From Hyphomicrobiales bacterium (GTDB lineage: Bacteria > Pseudomonadota > Alphaproteobacteria > Rhizobiales > Rhizobiaceae), in NCBI GenBank assembly GCA_900473175.1, contig UCKM01000015.1, positions 186,001 through 250,000 of the forward strand: a stretch of DNA of 64,000 nucleotides, written 5' to 3'. A program made the position numbers and the translations under genes. Position 1 is the first letter of the stretch. Every line of letters begins with the position of its first letter. This document shows, piece after piece, positions 51,231-59,630 of the stretch. Under the pieces are notes generated by a model, which made no database searches, was not told where the DNA came from, and saw nothing but the letters and a program-made list of their open reading frames with translations.

Positions 51231-52295
51231 ATGTCGTTCCTTGCCATCAACCATTTGAAAAAGAGCTTCGGCCCCACCACCGTCGTCCACGACTTCAATC
51301 TGGAGATTGAGAAAGGCGAATTCGTCTCTTTCCTTGGACCAAGCGGCTGTGGCAAGACGACGGTGCTTCGGATGGTGGCCGGCTTCGAAACGCCGACGTC
51401 AGGCAACATCATCATCGGCGGCAAGGATGTGGTCAATCTCAAGCCAAACCAGCGCAACATCGGCATGGTGTTCCAGGCCTACGCTTTGTTTCCCAACATG
51501 ACGGTCGCCCAGAACGTTGCCTTCGGTCTGAAGGTTGCGAAGAAGCCGCAGGCGGAAATCAATGCGACGGTGCAAGAGATGCTGTCTCTGATCAAACTGG
51601 ATCATCTCGCCGAGCGCTTCCCCTATCAGCTTTCCGGCGGCCAGCAGCAGCGCGTCGCTCTCGCCCGCGCGCTTGCCACCAAGCCGCAGGTTCTACTGCT
51701 CGACGAGCCGCTCTCGGCGCTCGACGCCAAGATCCGCGTGTCGCTGCGCGAGGAAATCCGGGCGATCCAACGCAAGCTTGGCATCACCACCATCTTTGTC
51801 ACGCACGATCAGGAAGAGGCGCTGTCGATCTCCGATCGCATCGTCGTCATGTATGAAGGCAAAGCCGAACAGGTCGGCGCGCCTTTCGAGATTTACAATC
51901 AGCCGGCATCGCGGTTCGTGGCGTCCTTTGTCGGGACCCTCAATACGCTTGACGCCGTGGTCCGCGACGCGGCAACGGGTATCATCACCGTCGATGGCAA
52001 GGACGTCCAGATTGGCCCGCGCTTAAACGGCCACAAATCTGGTGACAGGATTTCGCTTGCGGTACGGCCGGAGGCGGTGAGCCTCGGCGACGCCACTGAG
52101 AAGCGCGAGACGACACTCGACGGCAAGATCAACAGCGTGCACTTTCTCGGCTCCGTGATCCGCATCCGCGCCTCGCTCGGCGAAAACATCGTGTCCTTCG
52201 ATACATTCAACAATCCGAGCGCCCCGCCGCCGGAGCCCGGCGAAAACGTCAAGGTCAGCCTTGCTGCAAAGGATTTGCTGGTGCTCGGGCATTAG
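51231..52295 (+). CDS. ABC transporter ATP-binding protein (PotA/FbpC type)
   Basis: A 354-residue ATPase: Walker A LGPSGCGKTT near residue 37, Q-loop FQAYALFPNM near 80, signature QLSGGQQQRVALA near 132, Walker B VLLLDEPLSALDAKIR near 153, His switch THDQEEA near 186, and a C-terminal TOBE domain. It would power uptake by the two permeases before it. Last gene of the operon. Confidence 0.92.
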   Translation: MSFLAINHLKKSFGPTTVVHDFNLEIEKGEFVSFLGPSGCGKTTVLRMVAGFETPTSGNIIIGGKDVVNLKPNQRNIGMVFQAYALFPNMTVAQNVAFGLKVAKKPQAEINATVQEMLSLIKLDHLAERFPYQLSGGQQQRVALARALATKPQVLLLDEPLSALDAKIRVSLREEIRAIQRKLGITTIFVTHDQEEALSISDRIVVMYEGKAEQVGAPFEIYNQPASRFVASFVGTLNTLDAVVRDAATGIITVDGKDVQIGPRLNGHKSGDRISLAVRPEAVSLGDATEKRETTLDGKINSVHFLGSVIRIRASLGENIVSFDTFNNPSAPPPEPGENVKVSLAAKDLLVLGH

Positions 52296-52318
52296 AGGGT
52301 CACGTCCCGGTTGATTTC

Positions 52319-52699
52319 TCAACTCTTGCCTTTCGCAATGAACGTGACGCCCGGCAGACCATGGAAATGGGCGTCGCAGGTAAGTAATTCAGCCCGATAT
52401 TCCGTTGCCGTCGCATAGACGATGGCATCGGCTGCTGCGAGCGTATGCTTTGCGCAAAGCTCCGCGCCTAGGAGGGCAATAGAAGTGTCCAATGGCGCAA
52501 CGATGCATGTCTGGATAAACGCCACGACCTCGTCGGCCTTGTCGCTTCCAACTTCGCGGGTAAGCCATTTTGCCAATTCCAGTTGGACGATTGTGGGCAC
52601 CAACCAATCGTCCCGGTCTGGCAGTATCCCGCCAAGAACTGTTCCGGTCGGCGATGCGATCAGCCACTCAATCCAGGCGGACGTGTCGATGACGATCAT
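52319..52699 (-). CDS. vapC: VapC-family PIN-domain toxin
   Basis: A 126-residue PIN-domain ribonuclease: first acidic residue in MIVIDTSAWIEWL, Glu in VPTIVQLELAKWL near 40, Asp in LAAADAIVYATA near 92 and Asp in LLTCDAHF near 108. All four acidic active-site positions appear kept. Its ATG shares one base with the antitoxin stop (TAATG). Toxin of a type II system, acting on RNA. Confidence 0.88.
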   Translation of the reverse strand: MIVIDTSAWIEWLIASPTGTVLGGILPDRDDWLVPTIVQLELAKWLTREVGSDKADEVVAFIQTCIVAPLDTSIALLGAELCAKHTLAAADAIVYATATEYRAELLTCDAHFHGLPGVTFIAKGKS

Positions 52700-52911
52700 T
52701 AGAAGCGGTCTTTGCGATCGCGATAATCCTGGATTTTGGCACCTTTCGCGATACCCGCGAGCTTTGCGGCACTGGGAACAGGAACGAGCAAGACGCCCGT
52801 TCCCTTGGGTATGAAGGCGAACTCCTGACCTGCCTTCCACTGATGTGCTACGCGCACAGCTTTGGGAATTGATATCTGGAACTTGGCCGAAAGCGTTGTT
52901 GTGTCCGACAT
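52699..52911 (-). CDS. vapB: VapB-type AbrB/MazE-fold antitoxin
   Basis: A 70-residue protein with a SpoVT/AbrB DNA-binding fold (LSAKFQISIPKAVRVAHQWK near residue 8) and a basic C-terminal toxin-binding tail (KIQDYRDRKDRF). It precedes and overlaps vapC. An 11-bp perfect inverted repeat spans its start codon and upstream DNA, the likely autoregulatory operator. Confidence 0.88.
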   Translation of the reverse strand: MSDTTTLSAKFQISIPKAVRVAHQWKAGQEFAFIPKGTGVLLVPVPSAAKLAGIAKGAKIQDYRDRKDRF

Positions 52912-52953
52912 TTTCTTACCCTTTACGTATCGACAACGAATTGGTAAGAAAAT
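52910..52953. promoter_or_regulatory. VapBC operator (inverted repeat)
   Basis: ATTTTCTTACC (52910-52920) and GGTAAGAAAAT (52943-52953) are perfect inverted 11-mers 22 bp apart. The left arm overlaps the vapB start codon and its ribosome site, so binding would block both transcription and translation initiation. Confidence 0.7.
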
Positions 52954-52987
52954 ATCACGAAACTCGACTCAGAGGAAGTGATGCCCC

Positions 52988-54154
52988 CTAACCCGCTATT
53001 GCCTCATCGAGAAGCTTGAGCGCTGCCTTCTTCGTCAGTTTCACCGGATTGCCGCCTGCTGTCGGGTCGACGATCGCCATATCGGCAATGAGTTCCTTCT
53101 GCTTCTTCGTCATATCGAGCCCTTTGATCAGGCCGGGCAGCGTGTGAGGCACTTTCAGTTCCTTGCGAAGCTTCAGCACCGCCTTGGCAAACCCGTCGAA
53201 CCCGCCCTTGATGCCGACGTAGTTTGCAAGCCGCGCAATGCGCTCTTCGACCGCGTCGCGATTAAAACCCAGCACATAGGGCATGAAGACGGCGTTGGTC
53301 ATGCCATGATGCGTGTCATAAAGCGCGCCGATCGGATGCGAGAGCGAATGGATTGCACCGAGCCCCTTCTGGAAGGCCGTTGCTCCCATGGCCGCCGCAC
53401 TCATCATATGGGCGCGCGCTGTCAGATCCTTGCCGTTGGCAAAGGCCTTCGGCAGGTTCTCGAAGACCAGCCGGATGCCCTCGACAGCGATGCCGTCCGC
53501 CATCGGGTGGTAACCCGGAGCACAATAGGCCTCGAGGCAATGCGCCAACGCGTCCATGCCGGTACCGGCGGTAATGAAAGCCGGCATGCCAACTGACAGC
53601 TCGGGATCGGCAATCACGATTGCCGGCAGCATTTTCGGATGGAAGATCACCTTCTTCGTATGGCTCTCCTCATGGGTGATGACCCCGGCGCGTCCCACTT
53701 CCGAACCCGTTCCGGCCGTCGTCGGCACCGCAATGATCGGCGCAATCGCATCGCTGTTGGCACGCGTCCACCAGTCGCCGATGTCCTCGAAATCCCAGAC
53801 GGGCTTCGTCTGTCCTGCCTGAAAGGCAATCAGCTTTCCAAGATCAAGGGCCGAGCCGCCGCCGAAAGCGATAACTCCGTCATGCTTGCCTTTTTTGTAT
53901 GCGGCGATGCCGGCCGTCAGGTTGGATTCGATGGGATTGGGCTTCACATCCGAAAATACGCCATACGGCACCTTGGCATCGTCGAGGATTTTCAGCGTGC
54001 TTGCCACGACCGGCAATTTGGCAAGACCTGGATCGGTGACGAACAAAGGCTTCCTGATACCCGTCGCCTCCAGAACCTCCGGCAATTCCTTGATGCGTCC
54101 TGCGCCGAAGCGGACCGTCGTTGGATAGTTCCACTTGGAAATGAGTTTGCTCAT
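52988..54154 (-). CDS. Iron-containing alcohol dehydrogenase
   Basis: A 388-residue group III (Fe-ADH) enzyme: NAD-binding GVIAFGGGSALDLGKLIAF near residue 90, TTAGTGSEVGR near 140, and metal ligands Asp/His in GMDALAHCLEAYC near 195 and His residues in AIHSLSHPIGALYDTHHGM near 265. The start at 54154 follows a GAAAGAGAC stretch; upstream frame is unlikely. It is the last gene of a cluster with an aldehyde dehydrogenase and a gamma-glutamylamide synthetase-like gene, so it probably oxidises a gamma-glutamyl amino alcohol to the aldehyde. Confidence 0.88.
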   Translation of the reverse strand: MSKLISKWNYPTTVRFGAGRIKELPEVLEATGIRKPLFVTDPGLAKLPVVASTLKILDDAKVPYGVFSDVKPNPIESNLTAGIAAYKKGKHDGVIAFGGGSALDLGKLIAFQAGQTKPVWDFEDIGDWWTRANSDAIAPIIAVPTTAGTGSEVGRAGVITHEESHTKKVIFHPKMLPAIVIADPELSVGMPAFITAGTGMDALAHCLEAYCAPGYHPMADGIAVEGIRLVFENLPKAFANGKDLTARAHMMSAAAMGATAFQKGLGAIHSLSHPIGALYDTHHGMTNAVFMPYVLGFNRDAVEERIARLANYVGIKGGFDGFAKAVLKLRKELKVPHTLPGLIKGLDMTKKQKELIADMAIVDPTAGGNPVKLTKKAALKLLDEAIAG

Positions 54155-54174
54155 GTGTGTCTCTTTCGGAAATG

Positions 54175-55560
54175 TCAGATCGCTTCGCGCAGGTGGTAGG
54201 ATTTCGGTCGGGTCAGATTGCCGTAGCCGATGGCTGACATGGCAGCGCCTTTGCCCGTTTCCTTGACGCCGGTCCAGACCAGCGCAGGGTCGATGTAGTC
54301 GCAACGGTTCATGAACACAGTGCCGGTTTCGATCCGATCACCGATGGTGGTGGCGCGATCCGTATCGGCCGTCCACAGTGAAGCAGTCAAACCGTACTGG
54401 CTGTCGTTCATCAAGGCCACGGCCTCTTCGTCATTGCGCACCTTCATGATGCCGACGATGGGTCCAAAACTTTCTTCCCGCATCACGCTCATCTGGTGAT
54501 CGACGCCAGTCAACACCTCCGGCGCAAGGTAGGGCGACCCCGCCTTATCATTGGCAATGCTCATATTGACATGGGCCTTTGCACCCTTGCGTAGTGCTTC
54601 GGCTTTCTGCTCGCGTACCAAATCGGCAAAACGCGTCTGCGCCATCGGCCCCATGGTCGTTGCGGCATCCAGCGGATTGCCGACGACATATTGCTTGGTG
54701 AGATCGATGAAGCCATCGACAAAGCGGTCATAAATATTTTCGTGCACGTAGATGCGCTCGATGCCGCAGCAGCATTGGCCAGAATTGAAGAAGGCACCGT
54801 CGACGAGATTGGCGACGGCATGATCGAGATTGACATCGGGCAGCACGTAAGCCGGATCCTTGCCCCCAAGCTCGAGGCCAAGCGTCATGAACGTGCCCGC
54901 TGCGGCCTTCTCGATGGCACGGCCGCCACCAACTGAGCCGGTAAAATTCACATGATCGATCCGGCCGGAACCCAGCAGTTTTTCCGTCTGCGCATGGCTG
55001 AGCACGATGTTTTGAAACACGCCCTTCGGCAGTCCAACCTTCTCGAAGGCCTGGGCAAAGCGTTCGCCGACAAGCAGCGTCTGAGCGGCATGCTTTAGGA
55101 TCACGCTGTTGCCCGCCATCAACGCGGGAATGATTGTATTGACGGCTGTCAGATATGGATAGTTCCACGGCGCAATGACCATGACGACGCCGAGCGGAAC
55201 GTGCCTTATATAGCGACGAAAACCCGGCTTGTCGTGTTCGACGACAGGTGCAAGCGCCTGCTCGGCAATGCGGACCATATAGCGCGTTCGCTCTTCAACG
55301 CCGCCCTTTTCGCCGCCGTAGCGCACCGGGCGGCCCATCTGCCAGGCGATCTCGGGCACGATCTCGTCATTCATCGCGAGCAGCGCATCGAGCGCCGCAA
55401 GGCACAGCCTGCCGCGTTCGGCAATACTCGTCTGCGCCCAGTCCAACTGCGCCTGCTTTGCCGATTCCACCGCGGCGTCTACCGCCTTGTCGGTTGCAGT
55501 AGGACGTTCCGCGTAGATGGAGCCGTCTATCGGGGTAATCAATTTGACCGTCTCGGCCAT
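54175..55560 (-). CDS. Aldehyde dehydrogenase
   Basis: A 461-residue NAD(P)-dependent aldehyde dehydrogenase: VIAPWNYPY near residue 128, NFTGSVGGG near 205, catalytic Glu 230 in LELGGKDP and catalytic Cys in NSGQCCCG (263-265). The site has three adjacent Cys. It lies 20 bp upstream of the Fe-ADH gene and 39 bp downstream of the GS-like gene, so the alcohol to aldehyde to acid steps would run in order. Confidence 0.9.
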   Translation of the reverse strand: MAETVKLITPIDGSIYAERPTATDKAVDAAVESAKQAQLDWAQTSIAERGRLCLAALDALLAMNDEIVPEIAWQMGRPVRYGGEKGGVEERTRYMVRIAEQALAPVVEHDKPGFRRYIRHVPLGVVMVIAPWNYPYLTAVNTIIPALMAGNSVILKHAAQTLLVGERFAQAFEKVGLPKGVFQNIVLSHAQTEKLLGSGRIDHVNFTGSVGGGRAIEKAAAGTFMTLGLELGGKDPAYVLPDVNLDHAVANLVDGAFFNSGQCCCGIERIYVHENIYDRFVDGFIDLTKQYVVGNPLDAATTMGPMAQTRFADLVREQKAEALRKGAKAHVNMSIANDKAGSPYLAPEVLTGVDHQMSVMREESFGPIVGIMKVRNDEEAVALMNDSQYGLTASLWTADTDRATTIGDRIETGTVFMNRCDYIDPALVWTGVKETGKGAAMSAIGYGNLTRPKSYHLREAI

Positions 55561-55599
55561 GAGCTCAACCTCTAGTCTTTGTTCTTGATATCCAGTTCT

Positions 55600-56970
55600 T
55601 CAATACCGTTCGAAGCCGCGATGCAACTCCCAGTCGGTCACCCGGCGATCATATTCGAACTGTTCCCATTTGGCGGTATGCACATAGTGGTCGATCACAT
55701 CTTCGCCCAATGCCTCCCTCAGCATCTTCGAGCGAGCGAGCGTATCTGTCGCCTCGCGCAAGGTCTTTGGAATTTCCCTCAGACCCGCACCGCCATAGGC
55801 ATCGCCCTTGAAAGGTGCGCCGAGTTCAAGCTTCTCATCTATGCCGGCGAGGCCGGAAGCGATAAGCCCTGCGAATGCGAGATAGGGATTGAGGTCGGCG
55901 CCTCCGATACGGCATTCGATACGGATGCCCTTCGTTCCTTCGCCGCAGAGGCGGAATCCCGCCGTGCGGTTGTCGAGGCTCCACACATTCTTCGTCGGCG
56001 CGAACGTGCCAGCCTGGAAACGCTTGTAAGAGTTGATGTAGGGCGCAAGGAAATAGGTGAAGTCGTCGGCATATTTCAGCTGTCCGGCCACCCACTGCCG
56101 CATCAGCGGTGACATGGTGTACTCGGCGTTCTTGTCATAGAACAGCGGTGTCTTTCCATCGGCGCTCCACAGCGAATTGTGCACGTGGCTGGAACTGCCG
56201 GCGAGGGAATAATCGTATTTCGCCATGAAGGTGATCGCCTTGCCCATCTGGGTGGCAATTTCCTTGCAACCGTTCTTCATGATCACATGCCGGTCGGCCA
56301 TTTCCAGCGCTTCGGCATAGCGCACATTGATCTCTTCCTGCCCCGGCCCCCACTCGCCCTTGGAGTTCTCAACCGGAATACCCGCATCGAACAGCCCGTT
56401 GCGAATGGCGCGCATCACCGCGTCTTCCTTTGTGGTCATCTGAATCACATAGTCCTGGATATAGGGCGAGGCTGTTGCCATTCCTTTCCAGTTCTTTGCC
56501 CGCGCTGTTTCGTAGGTTTCGTCAAAGAGATAGAACTCGAGTTCCGATGCGAAATAGGCGAGATAGCCGCGCTCCTTCAGCCGGGTGAGCTGGCGCTTGA
56601 GGATGCTGCGCGGCGAGTGCGCCAGGTCCTCGTGATGATGGTGATCGAGAATGTCGCACAGAACCAGCGCACATTTCTCCAGCCATGGAATGTGGCGGAT
56701 GGTCGAAAGGTCTGGCTTGATAATGAAATCGCCATAGCCCTGTTTCCAGCTGGCGGCCTTGTAGCCGGGCACCGGCTCCATATCGATGTCGTTGGCCAGC
56801 AGATAGTTGCAGCCATGGGTTTCGTCATGAGCTGAATCGACGAAATAGGAAGCGTGGAACCTTTTGCCGATCAACCGGCCCTGCATGTCGACGAAACAGG
56901 CCAGAACCGTATCAATCTCGCCATTGGTCACATGGCGCTTTAGTTCGTCGAAGTTCCAATGTCCGGGCAT
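55600..56970 (-). CDS. Glutamine synthetase-family protein (gamma-glutamylamide synthetase-like)
   Basis: A 456-residue GS-fold ligase without the GlnA adenylylation-type context. Motifs: glutamate/ATP site FASELEFYLFDE near residue 145, GPGQEEINVRYAEAL near 210 (where GlnA has PGQHE), SSSHVHNSLW near 265, and NSYKRFQAG near 315 with the following FRLCGEGTKGIRIECRIGGA. The family includes PuuA, IpuC and GlnA4-type gamma-glutamyl-ethanolamide synthetases. Neighbouring Fe-ADH and aldehyde dehydrogenase favour an amino alcohol such as ethanolamine over putrescine, which would need an amine oxidase (PuuB-like) that is absent here. Confidence 0.85.
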   Translation of the reverse strand: MPGHWNFDELKRHVTNGEIDTVLACFVDMQGRLIGKRFHASYFVDSAHDETHGCNYLLANDIDMEPVPGYKAASWKQGYGDFIIKPDLSTIRHIPWLEKCALVLCDILDHHHHEDLAHSPRSILKRQLTRLKERGYLAYFASELEFYLFDETYETARAKNWKGMATASPYIQDYVIQMTTKEDAVMRAIRNGLFDAGIPVENSKGEWGPGQEEINVRYAEALEMADRHVIMKNGCKEIATQMGKAITFMAKYDYSLAGSSSHVHNSLWSADGKTPLFYDKNAEYTMSPLMRQWVAGQLKYADDFTYFLAPYINSYKRFQAGTFAPTKNVWSLDNRTAGFRLCGEGTKGIRIECRIGGADLNPYLAFAGLIASGLAGIDEKLELGAPFKGDAYGGAGLREIPKTLREATDTLARSKMLREALGEDVIDHYVHTAKWEQFEYDRRVTDWELHRGFERY

Positions 56971-57007
56971 AGTCTTTCCTCAAGAAGAATGTTCAATCAG
57001 CCAAAAT

Positions 57008-57044
57008 AAAGGGGGGCGACCAGGCCGAGCCGGTCGCCCCCTTT
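57008..57044 (-). terminator. Terminator between permease and GS-like genes
   Basis: GGGGGCGACC and GGTCGCCCCC form a 10-bp stem, extended by AAA/TTT, in the 83-bp gap. On the minus strand it ends in TTTATTTTGG, a good U-rich tail. It would partly separate the permease message from the downstream catabolic genes. Confidence 0.75.
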
Positions 57045-57053
57045 GCTAAAATA

Positions 57054-58607
57054 TCAGCCTGTTTCGCCGACCGCCTTTTCCGCTGCCTTGATGGCCGCCT
57101 GGCGCGCAGCGATGATGTCGCCGAGCGGTGGTCCCTGGAACCGGCGCTTCTCGAAGCCGAACCATACGACCGCCGTGAGGATGAAGAAGCCGACGGTGAT
57201 ATACAGCGCCCAATCATTAGGCGGCTGGATGCCGATGACGAAGATCAGGATCATCGACAGGATCGACAGGATCGCAAACAGCGTGAATACGCCGCGTCCC
57301 AAATTCCACGGGCCCATCTTGTCCCATTTCGGCGTGCCCCAGGCGAGGAGGCCGAGCACGATCGGCACCGTGAACGAGAGAAAAAGGAAGATGACTGTGC
57401 AGGATACGACGATCGTATAGGCCGAGGTACCGGCAACCGATACCAGGGATGAACCCCAGACGAACAGGACCGACAGAACCGCTGATGTCCAGATGGCGGC
57501 GACCGGCGTGCGGTAGGTCGGGCTGACCTTGGCCAAAGCCGCCGACCCGGGCAATCCGCCGTCACGCGAGAAGGCAAAGATCATGCGCGATGCCGAGGTG
57601 ACCGTTGCTAGTCCGCACAGCAGCTGGGCCACGAACACGACGAGATAGACGAATTCCTTGAGGCCGGTGCCGACACGCTGGTCGAAGGCCCAGAAGAACA
57701 CGTTCCAGCCTTGCGCCGCGGCTTCGTCCATGTTCGGAATCATGAGGACGAATGCGGCGAGGAACAGGTAGCCGAAGACGGTCGACCAGATGACAGACAT
57801 CACCATGGCGCGCGGCACGGAACTCGCCGCTTTCAGCGTTTCTTCGGACGTATGGGCCGAGGCGTCATACCCTGTGATCGTATAGATCGGCAGCAAGAGG
57901 CCCAGGGCGACTACCCACCAGTTCGATACAGCCGGCCAGACATTGCCACCTGCTTCACCCGAATAGTTGTGGAAGGTGAAGAGACGGCTGAAATCCCAGG
58001 TTTCGGCTGCAAACAAACAGACGATTGCGATGAGAATCGAGCCGAAGAAGATCAGGTAGCCGGAGAAGTCGGTCAGTTTCGCCGTCAACTTGATGCCGAG
58101 ATGGTTGATCAAAGCTTGGGCACCGGTGATGAAGATCAGGAAGATGGTCTGCGTCGTAATATTGTTCTCGATGCCGAGCGATGCGCCGAAGGCGCCGACG
58201 AAGAACGTCCAGGTGCCGACATTGATGGCGCCAAGCACAGTGATAAGGCCGAGCAGGTTGAGCCAGGCTGTCACCCAGCCGGTGCCGCGATTGCCGAGAA
58301 TCGAACCCCAGTGATAGAGCCCGCCAGCCGTCGGATAAGCGGAACTGATCTGCGACATGGCGACAGCGAATGTCAGCGATACGAAGCAGCCGACCAGCCA
58401 GCCAATGCCGATGCCGATGCCGCCAGCGCCCGAGGTCGCCTGCGCCAGCGAATTGATGCCGCCGGAAAGGATGCAGATGATCGAGAAGGAGACGGCGAAA
58501 TTCGAAAAGCGGCTCAGTCGCCGCTCCAGTTCCTGGGCGTAGCCCATGCTGTGGAGGACCTTTATGTCCTCTGATTTGTCGATCTCAGTATAGTCTTGCT
58601 GTGTCAT
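57054..58607 (-). CDS. APC-family amino acid/amine permease
   Basis: A 517-residue permease with 12 predicted membrane segments; the conserved motif ISSAYPTAGGLYHWGSILGN near residue 88, and SAHTSEETLKAASSVPRAM near 245. This subgroup (GabP/UGA4/BAT-like) carries GABA, choline, amines and amino alcohols. The ATG at 58607 is 5 nt after GGGGA; the GTG just before it is too close. Its place in the cluster makes an amine or amino alcohol the likely substrate. Confidence 0.9.
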   Translation of the reverse strand: MTQQDYTEIDKSEDIKVLHSMGYAQELERRLSRFSNFAVSFSIICILSGGINSLAQATSGAGGIGIGIGWLVGCFVSLTFAVAMSQISSAYPTAGGLYHWGSILGNRGTGWVTAWLNLLGLITVLGAINVGTWTFFVGAFGASLGIENNITTQTIFLIFITGAQALINHLGIKLTAKLTDFSGYLIFFGSILIAIVCLFAAETWDFSRLFTFHNYSGEAGGNVWPAVSNWWVVALGLLLPIYTITGYDASAHTSEETLKAASSVPRAMVMSVIWSTVFGYLFLAAFVLMIPNMDEAAAQGWNVFFWAFDQRVGTGLKEFVYLVVFVAQLLCGLATVTSASRMIFAFSRDGGLPGSAALAKVSPTYRTPVAAIWTSAVLSVLFVWGSSLVSVAGTSAYTIVVSCTVIFLFLSFTVPIVLGLLAWGTPKWDKMGPWNLGRGVFTLFAILSILSMILIFVIGIQPPNDWALYITVGFFILTAVVWFGFEKRRFQGPPLGDIIAARQAAIKAAEKAVGETG

Positions 58608-58678
58608 CACGTTCCCCTATTATTCTTGATAAGTTGCAACGTCAGATACCCCGCGTGAGCGCTACTCCGTAAATTTTC

Positions 58679-59485
58679 CTATGCCGTCCCCCTCTTTGGT
58701 GCGCCCGCCTTTTTGGAAAGCGGCTGTTCCACAATCTCCCTGAGCAGGCTGGATAGCGTCTCGCCCCATACCCTTTCTTGTTGCGGCGCGGCGATGAGAT
58801 CATTGCGGATCTCGATCATCACGGCCGGTAATCCGAACGCGGATGCATGGCGTTCAAGCGTATAGTAGACGCGGTCCGCCGGCGAATAAGGTTGGTTGAT
58901 CCCCACATTGAACTGCTTCAGCGCCTTAAGGCCAGCGATCAACGGCGCGGCGACCCTATCGTCGGCGTCATGGATGATGCCAATGTGCCAAGGACGCGCC
59001 ACACCGCGATAAACGGGCGTATAGGAATGCACCGCGACATAGATCGGGTCCGGCAGACCTTTGCTTGCCCGTTCGTGCGCAAGTTCTTCGATGGCCGCGT
59101 GATAAGGAGTATGCGACAGCGCGATGCGTCGCGCTTTCTCGGCATCGCTGAGATTGACGTTCGCTGGAATCGTTGTCGCCTCGCTCAAGGACGGAACAAG
59201 ATCGGGCGCATCCAGCGGGCGATTGCAATCGATAACAAGGCGTGAGACGCGGGATTCGACGAGGGGGGCGTCGAGCAGCTCGGACATTCCCTGACTGACG
59301 CCGAGTGCGCCCGGATCCCAGGCGATGTGCCTGTTAAGATCAGCCCGCTCGAGTCCCAGCGTACCATGGGTTTCTGGAACGTGATTGGAAGCGTGATCGC
59401 AGAGGATGACAAACGGCCCGCACCCATCCGGATTCGATACCCGGACCGGATTAAAGCCTTGCACCACTGCCTGCGACAATCCCAT
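58679..59485 (-). CDS. N-formylglutamate amidohydrolase-family protein
   Basis: A 268-residue protein of the N-formylglutamate amidohydrolase (FGase) family: PFVILCDHASNHVPE near residue 25, a metal-site His, SRLVIDCNRPLDAPD near 80, YVAVHSYTPVYRGV near 147 and the carboxylate-binding VMIEIRNDLI near 223. Family members hydrolyse N-formyl-glutamate in histidine breakdown, but no hut genes are near. In this cluster it could instead release glutamate from a gamma-glutamyl amide or acid. It is the first gene of the minus-strand cluster, divergent from the RpiR regulator. Confidence 0.85.
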   Translation of the reverse strand: MGLSQAVVQGFNPVRVSNPDGCGPFVILCDHASNHVPETHGTLGLERADLNRHIAWDPGALGVSQGMSELLDAPLVESRVSRLVIDCNRPLDAPDLVPSLSEATTIPANVNLSDAEKARRIALSHTPYHAAIEELAHERASKGLPDPIYVAVHSYTPVYRGVARPWHIGIIHDADDRVAAPLIAGLKALKQFNVGINQPYSPADRVYYTLERHASAFGLPAVMIEIRNDLIAAPQQERVWGETLSSLLREIVEQPLSKKAGAPKRGTA

Positions 59486-59544
59486 TTCGCTCTCTTTGGC
59501 AAGCTGTACTTTACGTTACATTTTGTATTTTTATTTCCGCTCTC

Positions 59545-59558
59545 GTATGATTTGATAC
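59545..59558. promoter_or_regulatory. Palindrome in the divergent RpiR/FGase control region
   Basis: GTATGATTTGATAC has GTAT/ATAC arms around 6 bp, in the only control region shared by the RpiR gene and the amine cluster. Possible operator; no second copy found. Confidence 0.35.
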
Positions 59559-59630
59559 ACAACAGTTAAAATTGTCAAATGCGAAATTGCACTAACTGCC
59601 TTCGTCAAGGACAGAGATGGGGAAAGATCG

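Noticed and set aside
59505-59520. Imperfect TGTA...TTACA repeat near the FGase start
   Set aside because: Arms are imperfect and short; the nearby GTAT-N6-ATAC palindrome is the better candidate.
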